Positions 1 to 10,640 of a DNA stretch of 64,000 nt are shown piece by piece. Location of the stretch: positions 10,246,001 through 10,310,000 of the forward strand of contig NC_092604.1 in the NCBI RefSeq assembly GCF_047663525.1, written 5' to 3'. The notes beneath the pieces were generated by a model. The model ran no database searches, had not been told where the DNA came from, and worked only from the letters and a program-made list of their open reading frames with translations. Position 1 is the stretch's first letter; every line of letters starts with the position of its first letter. A program made the translations under genes and the position numbers. This DNA is from Anas platyrhynchos (lineage: Eukaryota > Chordata > Aves > Anseriformes > Anatidae).

Positions 1-650
1 ACCAGCCGGCACCCCCCCACCCACCACCCCAAAGGCTTCAGGCGGCCCGGCGGGGGCACCTCAGAGCCCGGCGGCCTCCGGCCTCCCCCGGCCTCGCCTC
101 GCCTCCTGCCGTGCCTCTCCCTCGGGGCGAGCTGGGGGGGTGCCGGGGGGCCATGGAGGCCGTCGAAGCAGCTCTGGGCCCGCTCTCGGCTGCCTGCCCC
201 CGGCCTTCCTCACGGGGAGGAGGAGGAGGAGGAGGAGCGGGGGCTGCAGCCGGGCTCCTGCAGGGAGGCTCCCGCACAGCACCCCCGGGAGGCCGAGCGG
301 GGCCGGCTGCAGGAGGAAAGGAGGAGGAAGGGGAGGCTGACAGGAGGAAGGGGGACAAAGCTGAGGAGGGTGAGGGGGGAGAGACCCCCGGGAGAGGGGA
401 GGGAGATGGCGGAACCCGCGGCCGGCAGGCGGTCACAGCCCCTTCCGGCCCCTCCTCCGCCATCGCCGCCGCCTCCCGCCCGCTGCCGGGCCCTGAGGGG
501 GGGGCACGAGGCTGTGAGGAGAAATAGGGCTTGGATTGGGGAGAAAATGAGGGAAATGGGGGCTGTGAGGGAATAATGAGCGCTGAGGGGATGGGGAGCG
601 AAGCCGTGAGGGGAATGGGGGTGCCACGGTGGGGTTTGAGGGGGTGCCCC
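1..650 (-). promoter_or_regulatory. CpG island, probable ABL1 exon 1b promoter or 5' UTR
   Basis: This stretch is very GC-rich with frequent CG dinucleotides and G or C homopolymers, unlike the AT-rich DNA just to its right. No reading frame here encodes a protein I recognise; the open frames are GC-driven. In human 9q34, ABL1 follows EXOSC2 on the same strand a few kilobases downstream. Gene order therefore predicts that this island drives leftward transcription of ABL1. The ABL1 N-terminal peptide (MGQQPGK...) is not found on either strand, so its start codon should lie left of the window. The island is seen; the gene assignment is inference from synteny. Confidence 0.5.
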
Positions 651-1122
651 CGCGTCCCTCAGGATGAGGGGGAGCTGAGGGGAACGGGGTGAAGGTGGAA
701 AGGGCAGGTGGGAGAGGTGTTTGTTCATATTACAGCACGCAATGGTGCGAATTGAGGATTAAAGTTGGGCTCTTCCCCTACGCGGAGCACAGCCAAGGGC
801 CCGGAGAGCTCACGGCACAGCCCTTGTCCCTGTTCGAGGCCACCCAAGTGGCTTCCTCCGCCTGTCAAGGAAAGCTGGCTGACCCTCGGACCACCTACAG
901 CCCCCCTGCCATGAGGGATTTAAGACCCCAGGACAGCTCAGGACCCTGCGTTCCCCGCAGGGATGTGGAAGGATGAGGAGACCTCGACCTAGGCAGCTGC
1001 ACGCCCCGCCAGCAGCTCCTCCGCAGGCAGGGAGCAGTCGTCCTGCCTGCACAAAGGACTTGGCTTCAGCGGATATGCAAAACTTGACACCGAAAACATC
1101 CACAGAGGCCACTGGAAGAGGC

Positions 1123-1145
1123 AATAAAACAAACACAATTTTATT
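1123..1145. terminator. opposed AATAAA hexamers on both strands
   Basis: AATAAA reads on the plus strand at 1123-1128 and, as TTTATT, on the minus strand at 1140-1145. The two are 11 bases apart. They could serve convergent non-coding transcripts, but no exon was recognised on either side, so chance is quite possible. Confidence 0.2.
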
Positions 1146-4100
1146 TGTGCACCATTCTGTACCACGCCAGAGTTAAACCCCGCTTTGTTCAACCCGTTAG
1201 CTGTGCAGCACACGCGGTCCCCACGCTGCGGGGCACAGCCCGTGACGCCGGAGATGTTTTAGTTCCTCGTACATTCTCCGCTTCACCTTGGGAATAGAGG
1301 AGGGTTGAGGCAGCAGGATGAGGTCAGGGTGTCTTGGTCAAAGGTCTGCGTCTGCTCCCACTTGACAATGGGAGAACACACAAATGCAATTTCTGCAGTA
1401 GCCTCCTGCTCGGGGTAACCATCTGGCCACAGAGTGGCTTGTTTATACGGGCTCCTCCCTTGTGACAAATCCAAACACACTCCACATCTACGCCACACTC
1501 AAGGTCCCTGGCTGACATGTATTTTTCATCTTCCTGCAATAGCATTTGAAACATAGCCCTTCTTTCAGGCCTAAGGGATTCTCCACACCTCTGCTGCGCC
1601 CGCCTGCTCCTACATTGCTAATTCTCAGCCAGGAGACTGATCCCAAACCATTTTTATTGCATTTTCCCCTTAGTGACTCAAGTACCAATGGTGTTTGTGC
1701 TACACACGCAGCAGAGAGAAATTCTGCAACGTTGCCCTGAGACAAATCCAGGGGCACAGCCCCTCAGCAGAATTTCTCCAGGTTTATCTCAGTAATGGAG
1801 ATCAGCTTTTCACGACGATGATCTATCTACTCAGCTCCAATGCATACCCGGGCTGATCCCACGGATTGAAGGAAAATGAAGAAACAGCTGTCTGTCAACA
1901 CAGGCTGAGCAACCTGAGGGAAATTTCTTACTAGATTAGTCAGTACCCACCACTCCTTAACGAAAAAATTGCTCCCTTCTGAGCGCAACAGGAGCATTCT
2001 GGATAATCTCTATCAGGTACCGTGGTAGGACTGAAGCAGAGTGAAATCCAGAAGAAATTTCAGTACCTTTTCCATTTACCTTCCCTTACACGGGGGGTTG
2101 TTACATCCAACAGCTGCCGTGATATTTTCTCCATTTCCCCTGTAACAATATCTTAAACCACTTGACCGAATACCAAGCCTCACCACGTTAATTGCCAGTC
2201 CTCAGAAACCTGAGACAACCATTTCGAGACTGCCTTTCATCTCAGTGGGATTTCAGTATCTTCCAGGGTCTGCTCGAGGCTTTGTATTTATACCATTCAC
2301 CTCACTTGAACAGCAAAACTGCACACAGATGATACAGAAGTAACATAATAGCAGCAGTAATTGGATTAATAATCCATTAGCACAGATTTGAAGTCCCAGT
2401 GGTTATTACTGGAAGCGAAGGGAGGGGTTGCCGTTCTTCATATTAGTTCATGAATCAACACTAGCACCAAGAAACAGGAAATTTATTTCTACAGATGAGT
2501 GATTTGTGCTCTCGTTTCTGCAGGCAACACTCACCAGCGAGGGAACTATTTACTAGCTCCACTTGCAAGCACATCTGTACTATGTATCAGCCCCGGAATA
2601 GGCAGCACAGGCAGGGGCTGTGGCTGGTTTATAAACAGGCTCGATGCTGGCAGACAGCAGTGACCAGAAATTGAATTGGTCTAAGCTGGTTTAGTGCGTA
2701 CATGGGCATTCTGTGTATGTTAATTTTTCCCACCTGTTTCAGCTATGGTTTCGTTCCTAAACCACAGAAACCATAGTTCCTTCTTTTTCATCCCTCCTTC
2801 TTAGCTGCCTAGCAAAATCCCGCAGGCTATTTAAAGAACGCAAGAGGATGCTGCTTTTGCTGGAGTCCTCCTTTACATCTTGAGCACTTCCCATTTCAGA
2901 GGCATCTATACAGCTCGACCTGCCTATGCAGAGGGGCCCTGGCTTCCCCAGTCCTGTTTGCCAAACCTCCCCCAGTCCCCTCAACTCCCCACTCGTCTCT
3001 GGTGGGCAATGTAGAAGAGGCATTTGCCATACTGTGGGTCATGATTAGTACCTGAAGTCTCTGCATGGAAACTGTGAGCTCTGGCAGCACATCCCATCGC
3101 TAGAGAGGTGGATGAGCACTGGTCAATAGCTCTCAATATTTATCGAAGAGAAAAGCCACAAGGATTCAGTCAAATCATCAGTAAATGGCTGCTGGGCACG
3201 TCCTTCTATCAGGCACCTTTGAAACTGCTTAGGAAGTTTATCCCTCCCCAGCCAGTTTGTCATTCCCATCTCTTATCACTTGCTGGCTTGTGAAGCTACA
3301 CTAGATGGGGTTGCAGGAACTGCCAACAAGCCCCTTGTTGAAGCTTTCTCACAGAATTTAGGTCTGGGCTTGGCACTGGCTGAATGTGCAGAGAGCAGCA
3401 ATGACCTCTCGTGGCCATGGAGAAAACCGCCAGGACCCCCATTTCCCTACACAGATCAGAAGTGATCAATAAGCAAACCTTTCCTGCTTGTGCTCCTGTT
3501 CATAGGTTGAAAAACAAAACTGTCAGGAATCTGGGAGCACGTAACTGGATGAGTCCCACGTCCTTCCCTGTTTAACACATTCCTGAGGCCAAGATATCAG
3601 GAATGCTGCAGTGTGCAGATGAAGCAGTCTAGATCTAGCTCATTGTTTCTCAGGTTAATTATTCATTTATTGAGAATAAGCAGCCAAAGTTCATGCTGGG
3701 AAGACAGGATTAGCATGAGAAGCCTGGACATGGAGCATAGTTTTAAAAAGATGCTGCTGTGCAGAAAAAATAAGGAAAAACATACAAAGAAGGGAACTCA
3801 TCTGTGCAGGCACATCTTGCTGCAGAGACACCAGCTCCTTTTTCCTGAGATTCACGTTATCAGAACCTGGCACTGTCTCACCTTGCAGGTCTGACAGCCC
3901 ACAATTGAGAGCACTTCTACCACATTACTGACGGTGCTTTCAAGAGCCTCCTAACCCACCCCCAGATCCTTCCTGACCTGTTAGATGCCTGCAGAGAGGT
4001 TGCTGAAGGACAGAGGAACATTTTGCGTTCATCTAAGAGATCAGCAGAACCATTTCCAGGTATCAGATCTCTCTGGGAGGTGGTGCAGTACAGTCTCTTC

Positions 4101-4324
4101 ATCTTTTTTTGCCCTTTACCTGGCATAGTTAAGTAGCAGAGACAAAAAGAGTGCTACTGGATGAAATACAGATAACTCAATAGCCTTCAAAAATGCTTTC
4201 AGAAAAGGGAACATCAGACACTATCTCATTGCCTGTACGTCCCCATAGATGCTTCACAGCAGAAACCCCAGTCTCCCCAAATAGTACTAAGATAAACAGC
4301 TGCTACACTACAGCAGAGGGATAG

Positions 4325-4346
4325 AAAAAAAAAAAAAAAAAAAAAA
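4325..4346. repeat. A homopolymer, 22 nt
   Basis: An uninterrupted run of 22 adenines. I see no recognisable retrotransposon body upstream and no clear target-site duplication. Confidence 0.9.
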
Positions 4347-5564
4347 GGTATTTTTCTAATTGGAAGATGCAGAGACTGCTGAAGCTTTCGTTCTCTGTGC
4401 TGTTCCCATCCATGCTGATGCAGATAACGCTGGTAGCAGCTTTATATACAGACCCAAATATGTCACCATCAGGCTTTAGTCTTCAACCTTCCCAAGTCAT
4501 CTTGAGGATGCAATTGTTCTCACATTTCCTAAGGAATCCTCGCAGAACTCAGAAATAACCAATTCCTGGATTTTGCATGGAATGTTCCACTGACACAGCC
4601 CCAGGAATTTAAGTACGATTTCACAGAGGCATCAAGGGCTAAAGTTTGAGTTTTGCAGCAGCAGAATGGATTACCCATGTCCTTGCTTGTCCTTAGCCAC
4701 TGAGCTCCATAATGCTCTGCTAAGTGTTTAGGTAGCAGCGCTGGTGGCAGAGATCCAGCCCTTGTTATTTGGAAAGAAATGAAGCAAAGCTGCTGAAGAT
4801 TACTACAAACATGATCTGAAGCTGCCACCTAGTGCTTACTCTGGACCACAGGCAGAGCAGTCTGCACCAGATGAAAAGCAAGGAAGGATATTTCTTGTTC
4901 CCAGGAAAAGAGTGAGCAATTTTTTTTCCTTTTGCCTGAGGCAAGCATGAGAACTTGAAACATTAAGATTAGATTCAGGGGGAATTGGGGTAGACTTTTT
5001 GATTTTTCATCCTTTTTAACAACTATAACATTGTAGTGCAAGCAGCTCTAATACAAAACAAATATATTTATAGACACACACAATATACATATAAAACCAA
5101 CAGTTCTAATACAGCATCAGAGATCTGACAGGACATCAAAATAAAAGCATCACGTCCATTCTATACAGGGAAGGCAAGTGACAACATCTGGCTCAGCATG
5201 CCCACCTCTAACCAAGGTCCTCAGGCCAGTGTCCTGCTGGGCTCCCTGCCTCCCCCAGCCCTGACACAGCTGCACAACTCACCTTTCCACGGCATCTTGC
5301 AGTGAAGCAATGTTGAGAGAAAGCCACTGTGAACAGTGCCAGGCAATCTACTCACACACTTACCCTGCCTGGAAGACGTGCTGATGATGAAGGTCAAGTT
5401 CTGGTTTTAGGGATGAAGAGCAACGGTGGAAGGGGAGGCACCAGGACACTGCAACCATTCCAAATGTCCTGGCACAAGGAAACTTAAGCCAACTGTAGTT
5501 CTCTAGTTAGACCAAATTCATTCTGGAGGAGGATAAACCAATGCACACGTTCCTAAACAACTAC

Positions 5565-6259
5565 CTCTGTTTCAAAAAAATTTATTGAAATACAAAATAT
5601 TTAATAGAAAACAGTAACAGAGCCTCTTCAGAGGACGAGCTTGCCACATCAGGCATATAAAAGGGACTGGCAGGATGCACACAGACTGAGAAGACGCTGC
5701 TTGCCTATCGCTACCTGGGACATGCGGACAGCCACGTCCAGTCTCAAACCCTTGAGACATAAAAACCACGAATATCTAAACCCACAATGTGGTTAGATGC
5801 TCCTTTCCTCTAAGGACTTGTACTTTTTATTTTCTTTCTTTGAGACTGCAAAACTCTAAGTCAAAAGGACAAACTGACAGGTCTGCATTACGATAAAGAA
5901 AAATTAAAAACAATTTAAAAGCCTTTGGGAAGGAAGAAACCAATCACAAAACACATCCCTTCCTCTCTATTGTTCAACACTAAATTCAGGGGCACTAGAC
6001 ACAGCAACAAGGTATGTCCCCATTGTATCTGTGTCTTCATAAAGGTCAGATATGTACTGCTGTACTAAAAGGCTATTGTACTCCAGTACTTTTTAGTACT
6101 ATGGTACTAAAAGGGCTCAGGAGGTATCCAAGGAGTTAAAATGAGCAATTTTGGTAATTTCTGAAGCATGGAATGAATGCCTGGGACTAAAACACTGAAA
6201 AAAAAAATACTGAGGATCAAAAGCTGCCATGGTGGGGCTTCAAATAACCGCTTCTGACA
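5565..6259 (-). other. EXOSC2: EXOSC2 3' untranslated region
   Basis: Non-coding continuation of the last EXOSC2 exon, from the base after the TAG stop to the predicted cleavage region. It contains a short perfect hairpin at 6091-6112. The distal boundary rests only on the AATAAA position. Confidence 0.6.
5581..5586 (-). terminator. EXOSC2: EXOSC2 polyadenylation signal
   Basis: TTTATT on the plus strand gives AATAAA on the coding strand. It is the first canonical hexamer I see about 675 nt past the EXOSC2 stop codon. Cleavage would be expected near 5560-5570. Confidence 0.65.
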
Positions 6260-6340
6260 CTATCCCTCCAGATCCAACAGCCTCTGCCGGGTTTCCAGAA
6301 CAATCTCCTCCATCACCTCTGGTTTGAGAATATCCTTGAT
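6260..6340 (-). CDS. EXOSC2: EXOSC2 coding exon 9 with stop
   Basis: Encodes IKDILKPEVMEEIVLETRQR followed by LLDLEG and TAG (6260-6262). Acceptor CTCCAG. The ending matches the family's C-terminus in length and sequence. Confidence 0.95.
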   Translation of the reverse strand: MKDILKPEVMEEIVLETRQRLLDLEG

Positions 6341-9300
6341 CTGGAGTGGAAAGAAGAGTAACATTGGCACCAAAGTACTACCATCGCACTCCAAGTTAAC
6401 TTTGCCAGCCTACTATTTCACATAAAAACCATAAGAAATCAAAGGAGAATCTACTAACAACTCCCAACCTTTACTGAAGGCCATAAACCAGTATTTGGGA
6501 AGGGAAAAAACATCTTAACCAGAAGCAGAGTTCAAAAGAACACCCCATCTAGCTGCGTGTACTGCCACTGTGGATGAAAGAAAAAGCCACTTCAGATCTT
6601 AGCCATTTATGACAGGAGAACTGGTAATAACTGTCCTGGCAGAACCTACAAACTCACGGAGCAAAGGTGTGCAACAGCAAGAGCTCAAACTGAGGGAGCA
6701 TTCAGCACGTGAAGAAGTGCTATAAACAGAAGGCCAGTCTCTGTATGATGCATGATGTTTGCTTTTTCACTTGTTCTCAAACTGCACCTTAGCCTCATGC
6801 AAACTCTAATGCAATGCTGTTTTCACAGGGATCACAGATGGTCCATAATCCTACCCAGCAAGAGATAAACAACACGTATCTAAAAATTAACTATTTCTCT
6901 ATAGAAATAGGTGGGCTTTGCCAGAGCCAGAACCCTTCAAACTATTCCTGAAAATGTCCCAAGGCAATTTATGTCACGTGTAAGGGGGAAGTTCATATTA
7001 TCACTCACTACAAAATCCTTTGGAAAGATAAAAAGCCCTACCACATAACTTATTAACTTCACAGCAACTGATGCAGCCTTTCCAATCCCTCCCCAGAGTG
7101 TGGAATAAAGTATACAACACTGGCTTTTGTACCTGATGAGAAAGGGATGCCTCATAGCAATACAGGATGCTGGTGTCAAAGAGCATCATCTTCTGAGTAG
7201 CCAGAGCCACAATGCAGTTTCGAAGCCGTGAGATCACCTCCCGGTCAGACAAGGGAACTGGCTGAGGAAGGACAGACAAAAAAAGAGATGAATACACAGG
7301 AAAATAATGCAAACCTACTGTAAAAACGTTTTGCCACAGATCTAAAACCCATTTCTTGAAAGCCTCAAGTTATTGATGTGCCTCTTGGACCACGTTGAAC
7401 TAGCAAAGCACCATTGGTAGAACAAGGTTTGTCATCCTCCGTGTCCTCTCACCTCTAAGTTGGTGGTGAAGCCCCCTGCCTCTTCATCTTTCTGCTCAGT
7501 GGTTGGGTAGATCCAGATGAAACCGTTGTTGCCGAGGATCACGGATGCACCACAGGGCAAGTCATGGAAGTGAGTCTTCTGGCGTTTCACAAGGGAGGGC
7601 GAGACCTGAACGAGCACACCCTGGCCAAGCTGCAGAAGAGACCACAATACTCAGCCTGAGACATGAGCCACCATGAGTAACATCAAGTCACTGGCATGTA
7701 CTCCATTTTTGGGCTAAGAACTGACCAGTTTTAGCATCCTTTCCTGTGAAACAGTGAATATAAAACCTGCCTGCCTCTGGGAGTGCTGGGAGGATTAGCT
7801 AATGCCTGTGCAGTCCTTTGAAGATGAAGAATACTCTAAGTGCTTAGCACAAATGTTAATAATATCTCGATCGTAACTAGACATCAACCATTCCTGCAGA
7901 AAAATGAGGACTGAGAGGCCCAATTTAGAAGAACACTTTCCCTCTTAATCCAGTCGCTGTCCTTCACCCTTTGTGCAATAAGCACACTTCGCTTTCATCT
8001 TTTAAGTGCTAATACCCTCGGTCTAGTAATCCTGACTGCAGCCTGCGCTCCAATGGCCCCTTGGCTTATTTCAATGCGCAAAACCAGAGATAAATGCCGA
8101 CTGCATAAAGCCTAAAATAGAGCCCTGGAGTGAGAAACAAGTCACAGGGGCAATGACCTGCAGAAGAGGAACGATGAAGTTTGAGCCAGAAGATTTTTCT
8201 CCCTGGGTTTCAGCTCCCAAGCAGCTAGTGGGGGAAAACAGGACTCACAAGCCGTAACAGTGACAGCAACAGCTCAAAGCGCACGCTCTCTGCATTGGGG
8301 AACTCTGCTTTGTGCTCCAGCATGGGAGCTAAGCCTCTTCCTAACCTGCACAAATGGATTATAACACCTTGTTCTTCTCCAGAGCTTTTCTTAAATATCT
8401 CCCCAAAAGGCCGAATCGTGCTGTTACCTTGATATAAATCAAATAAGTTCTACTGACATGGATAGAGTTGTGTTATATTTAAGAAAGGCCTGGCCTTCTA
8501 ACACAGGACCACTAGCCTAGCTGTAACTCTCTGATATGCTAAATGGTATTCACCATATCTGGTGAATAACCCTTCACCAGAGCTCTCCCCAAAGGGAGAT
8601 CTCTTTTTTCCGCCCTTCTCATACCCCTCTTTTTGTAGCAAGCAGATACCATCAGATAAAAAGCTCTAAACTGCTGCCAATTCCAGCCAGTTACGCTGTT
8701 TGGTAAACTCTTCAAAGCCGAACTGAACAAAATTAGGCCAAGACCAAGTGCTTTTGAGCAACTTACCTTCCCGTATTTCAGACTCCGGGTGTGCAGCGAT
8801 ACAGCCCCATCAGAGAACACAGACTGGACCTCTGCCTGTCAGGGCCGGTCAAGGAAACAAGCTCCCCACTGCTGCTCAGTGCCAAGAGCAACCGGCTGCC
8901 CACAGCAGAGAGCTCTCTGTGTCAGCCAGGCTGGCCAAGGTCTAACTGTTCCCCCTGTGCCCCCTGACTCTTCTGTTTGAGTACAAGCAGTACAAGGATA
9001 CACTGATGAGATCCCCTTCCTGCAGATAGTCCCTCATTGCAAGCTCGTCTTCTGCCGATCTCCTTCTCTGAAAAGAACAATTACAGAAAAGTTATACATC
9101 ACTCAGAATTAGAGAACATTAATTAATACCTACACTGGGGGGGGACCATCTCTTTAGGATGCTGTGAAAAACACAATCACCAAGGGAACTCAGGTAAAAT
9201 GGTCAGCACACCTTTAAATCATGGAAGTGTTTATATCCAAATAACCCTAAAAGTTGAAGTTTATTAGAGCACTGCAGACTCTCCTGCAGGCACAAAAAAA

Positions 9301-10363
9301 AACAACACTACTCGTGTGCTAACTGTGGGAAGGGCTCCAGAGCTTCCTGCTGAGAAAACAGAAGAAGACAGGGCTCTGGCACGTCTCTGCACAAACTGCA
9401 CTCACCAGTTCCCCACCAGGTAAATTCATAGATGACAGCAACAAGACTGAATCTAGCCTGGAATTGGTTTCCACTTTCCATCGTTTCTGCTGAACCTGGA
9501 AAAGAAAAGTTCTATTGCTGTACACTCAGAAAATGAGAAAAGTCTTCAGTGCCTGACAGCTTCACACCGAAAGGCCACGAGCAACGACGTGACCACAACA
9601 TCCCACCCCAGGGCCTGCACAAGTGCTTCCACCAGCACTGAGACGAGCAGGAGCTGAGACAGCACCGCAGCTTAATTTTAGCTTCACCTTTTTGAAAAAG
9701 CACATGCTAACAGTGCTTCTGTAACCAAATATATTCTTCTCTGTTCTCAGTATGGGTTTTATTCAGTTTTTTTTAGACTGAAGGAGCATCACATCCAACC
9801 CTGCAGCACTCAGCTGTCCCGCAGCGCCAGGCACCACAACGCCCAGACAGCAGCACGCTTTTAGGAGCTCCCTAAAACCGCGCCTGCAGGCTTTACCTCC
9901 GTGATCCTGCCAACCACGATGTCGCCGACTTCACCGTTGTACCTGGCGGGGGCACAGACAGCAGTTTATTCATTATTAATCCCATCTTTCCCCACAGCAA
10001 CCACCCACACCTTGCCTCCCGCACCACCCACGCCGTAGCCAAGCCTGAGGCGCTCACCTGGTCTTCAGCGCCTTGACGCACACCAGCTTGTTCACCCTCT
10101 CCACAGCACCGGCCACCGAGGCGATCAGCTTCTCCTCATCCACGTAGGTGCCATGGCCCCTGTGGAGGGAGTGGGCACCTGAAGACAGCCCCGCACCAGC
10201 CACCCCTCACCTCCCCGCCGCTTCCCCCGCCTCCCCACCTCATGTAGCCCGTGTCCGTGGTGATGGTGTCCCCCGGCGCCACCAGGTGCTTCTCCTCGCC
10301 CCGCGACCCGCTCGGCGCCACCACCTTGCGGGCCACCGGCAGCCTCATGGTGACCGCCGCCAT
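6260..10363 (-). CDS. EXOSC2: EXOSC2 (RRP4), RNA exosome cap subunit, complete, 9 coding exons
   Basis: EXOSC2/RRP4 is one of three S1/KH cap proteins on the six-subunit ring of the RNA exosome, which performs 3'-to-5' RNA processing and decay in nucleus and cytoplasm. Nine exons join in phase to 885 nt, giving 294 residues (human 293 from memory). The N-terminal part (about 1-78) holds the motif LVAPGDTITTDTGYM. An S1 domain follows (about 80-162, with VGDIVVGRITEV and VFSDGAVSLHTRS). A KH-type domain (about 168-240) carries the GNNG loop at 199-202, and the C-terminus is acidic-helical. The protein is a structural, RNA-channelling subunit without catalytic residues. I chose the ATG at 10363 because it begins MAAVTMRLPVARK, matching the family start, and sits in an ideal initiation context. 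The exon 5-6 intron has U12-type signals. Identification is very secure. Confidence 0.96.
7133..7261 (-). CDS. EXOSC2: EXOSC2 coding exon 8
   Basis: Forty-three codons, PVPLSDREVISRLRNCIVAL...YCYEASLSHQ, the C-terminal helical part. Acceptor CCTCAG, donor GTACAA. Confidence 0.96.
7453..7629 (-). CDS. EXOSC2: EXOSC2 coding exon 7
   Basis: Fifty-nine codons covering the KH-like domain, from LGQGVLVQVSPSLVKRQKTH to EEAGGFTTNLE, including ILGNNGFIWIYPT with the GNNG loop. Acceptor CTGCAG, donor GTGAGA. Confidence 0.97.
8767..8835 (-). CDS. EXOSC2: EXOSC2 coding exon 6
   Basis: Twenty-three codons, AEVQSVFSDGAVSLHTRSLK plus YGK, the end of the S1 domain. The acceptor CTGACAG follows a U12-like branch motif at 8848-8856. 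The donor is a consensus GTAAGT. Confidence 0.95.
8836..9001 (-). other. EXOSC2: EXOSC2 U12-type (minor spliceosome) intron, GT-AG subtype
   Basis: The 166-nt intron starts GTATCCTT, the U12 donor consensus. A branch-site match TTCCTTGAC (minus strand, 8856 to 8848) ends shortly before the AG, with the branch adenine about 13-14 nt upstream of the exon. No strong polypyrimidine tract lies between branch site and acceptor. All three features fit U12 introns and differ from every other intron in this gene. I recall that EXOSC2 is listed among minor-intron genes in mammals but could not check it. Confidence 0.85.
9002..9067 (-). CDS. EXOSC2: EXOSC2 coding exon 5
   Basis: Twenty-two codons, RRRSAEDELAMRDYLQEGDL plus IS, completing most of the S1 insert. 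The acceptor is TTTTCAG. The donor reads GTATCCTT, the U12-type consensus, so the following intron probably uses the minor spliceosome. Confidence 0.94.
9406..9495 (-). CDS. EXOSC2: EXOSC2 coding exon 4
   Basis: Thirty codons, VQQKRWKVETNSRLDSVLLL...NLPGGEL, the most conserved part of the S1 domain. Acceptor TTCCAG, donor GTGAGT. Confidence 0.96.
9897..9942 (-). CDS. EXOSC2: EXOSC2 coding exon 3
   Basis: A 46-nt exon encoding YNGEVGDIVVGRITE, the first strand of the S1 domain. Acceptor CGCCAG, donor GTAAAG. The phase closes with both neighbours. Confidence 0.93.
10058..10159 (-). CDS. EXOSC2: EXOSC2 coding exon 2
   Basis: Encodes GHGTYVDEEKLIASVAG...VKALKT between split arginine codons, 102 nt. 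Acceptor CCACAG and donor GTGAGC are both good. The intron to exon 1 is only 79 nt, so a very short intron is spliced here. Confidence 0.94.
10239..10363 (-). CDS. EXOSC2: EXOSC2 coding exon 1
   Basis: Encodes residues 1-41 and two bases of the codon for Arg42. It begins MAAVTMRLPVARK and ends GDTITTDTGYM. The donor is a weak GTGGGG. A second Met at residue 6 (MRLPVARK) is a possible downstream start. Confidence 0.93.
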
Positions 10364-10367
10364 CTTG
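10356..10367 (-). promoter_or_regulatory. EXOSC2: TISU / YY1 element at the EXOSC2 start codon
   Basis: The coding strand reads CAAGATGGCGGC, an exact match to the TISU consensus SAASATGGCGGC, with its ATG being the EXOSC2 start. TISU elements are known to bind YY1 for transcription and to direct scanning-free initiation on mRNAs with very short 5' UTRs. This supports the chosen start and predicts a leader of only tens of nucleotides. Confidence 0.8.
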
Positions 10368-10414
10368 GGAACGGGCGGCGCGGCGGCAGCTCCCCCTTCC
10401 ACACGCGCCTTCCG

Positions 10415-10426
10415 GCCGCCATCTTG
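10415..10426 (-). promoter_or_regulatory. second copy of the CAAGATGGCGGC element
   Basis: An identical 12-mer 59 bp upstream of the start-codon copy. It is likely a YY1 site. Its ATG is out of frame with EXOSC2. Confidence 0.65.
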
Positions 10427-10462
10427 GCTGCTGGCAGAAAGCGGCGCGCCTGAGGCGTGGGC

Positions 10463-10474
10463 GCCGCCATCTTG
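10463..10474 (-). promoter_or_regulatory. third copy of the CAAGATGGCGGC element
   Basis: An identical 12-mer 48 bp further upstream. A related, weaker form (AAAATGGCCGCC) follows near 10538-10549. Together they form a cluster of YY1-type sites in the EXOSC2 CpG island. Confidence 0.6.
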
Positions 10475-10640
10475 AGTGAGGGCCGCCGTGAATGGAGAGG
10501 GGGGGTAGCGTCAGGTGTGGCGCCGCCTTCGTGCCGGGCGGCCATTTTGTTTGCTGGCACGACCGGGAGGCGAGGGCTTCACTGCGTTGGGATCGAAGGG
10601 GAGAGGGCGGCCATGTTTAGTGCGGGCAGGGCGCCTTCAC

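Larger units (their letters stand above)
651..5560. other. intergenic region, no gene supported
   Basis: This lies between the EXOSC2 polyadenylation site and the left-end CpG island. Open frames here are short and none resembles a known family. The contents I can name are a 22-base A run (4325-4346) and a pair of opposed AATAAA motifs around 1123-1145. Base composition is mixed and otherwise unremarkable. Confidence 0.6.
10060..10640. promoter_or_regulatory. EXOSC2 CpG-island promoter
   Basis: CG dinucleotides are dense across the first two EXOSC2 exons and the DNA upstream. There is no TATA box, and YY1-type motifs repeat. This is the usual architecture of a housekeeping promoter. A divergent plus-strand transcript is possible, but I see no convincing exon for one. 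Confidence 0.7.

Noticed and set aside
1..650. ABL1 exon 1b coding sequence
   Set aside because: No frame on either strand gives the conserved MGQQPGK... start. Only promoter or leader can be in the window.
1283..1498. 71-codon minus-strand open frame (contains IAFVCSPIVKWEQTQTF)
   Set aside because: The peptide looks plausible in composition, but I recognise no family, it lacks supporting splice sites and neighbouring exons, and the adjacent frame is also open. I treat it as chance.
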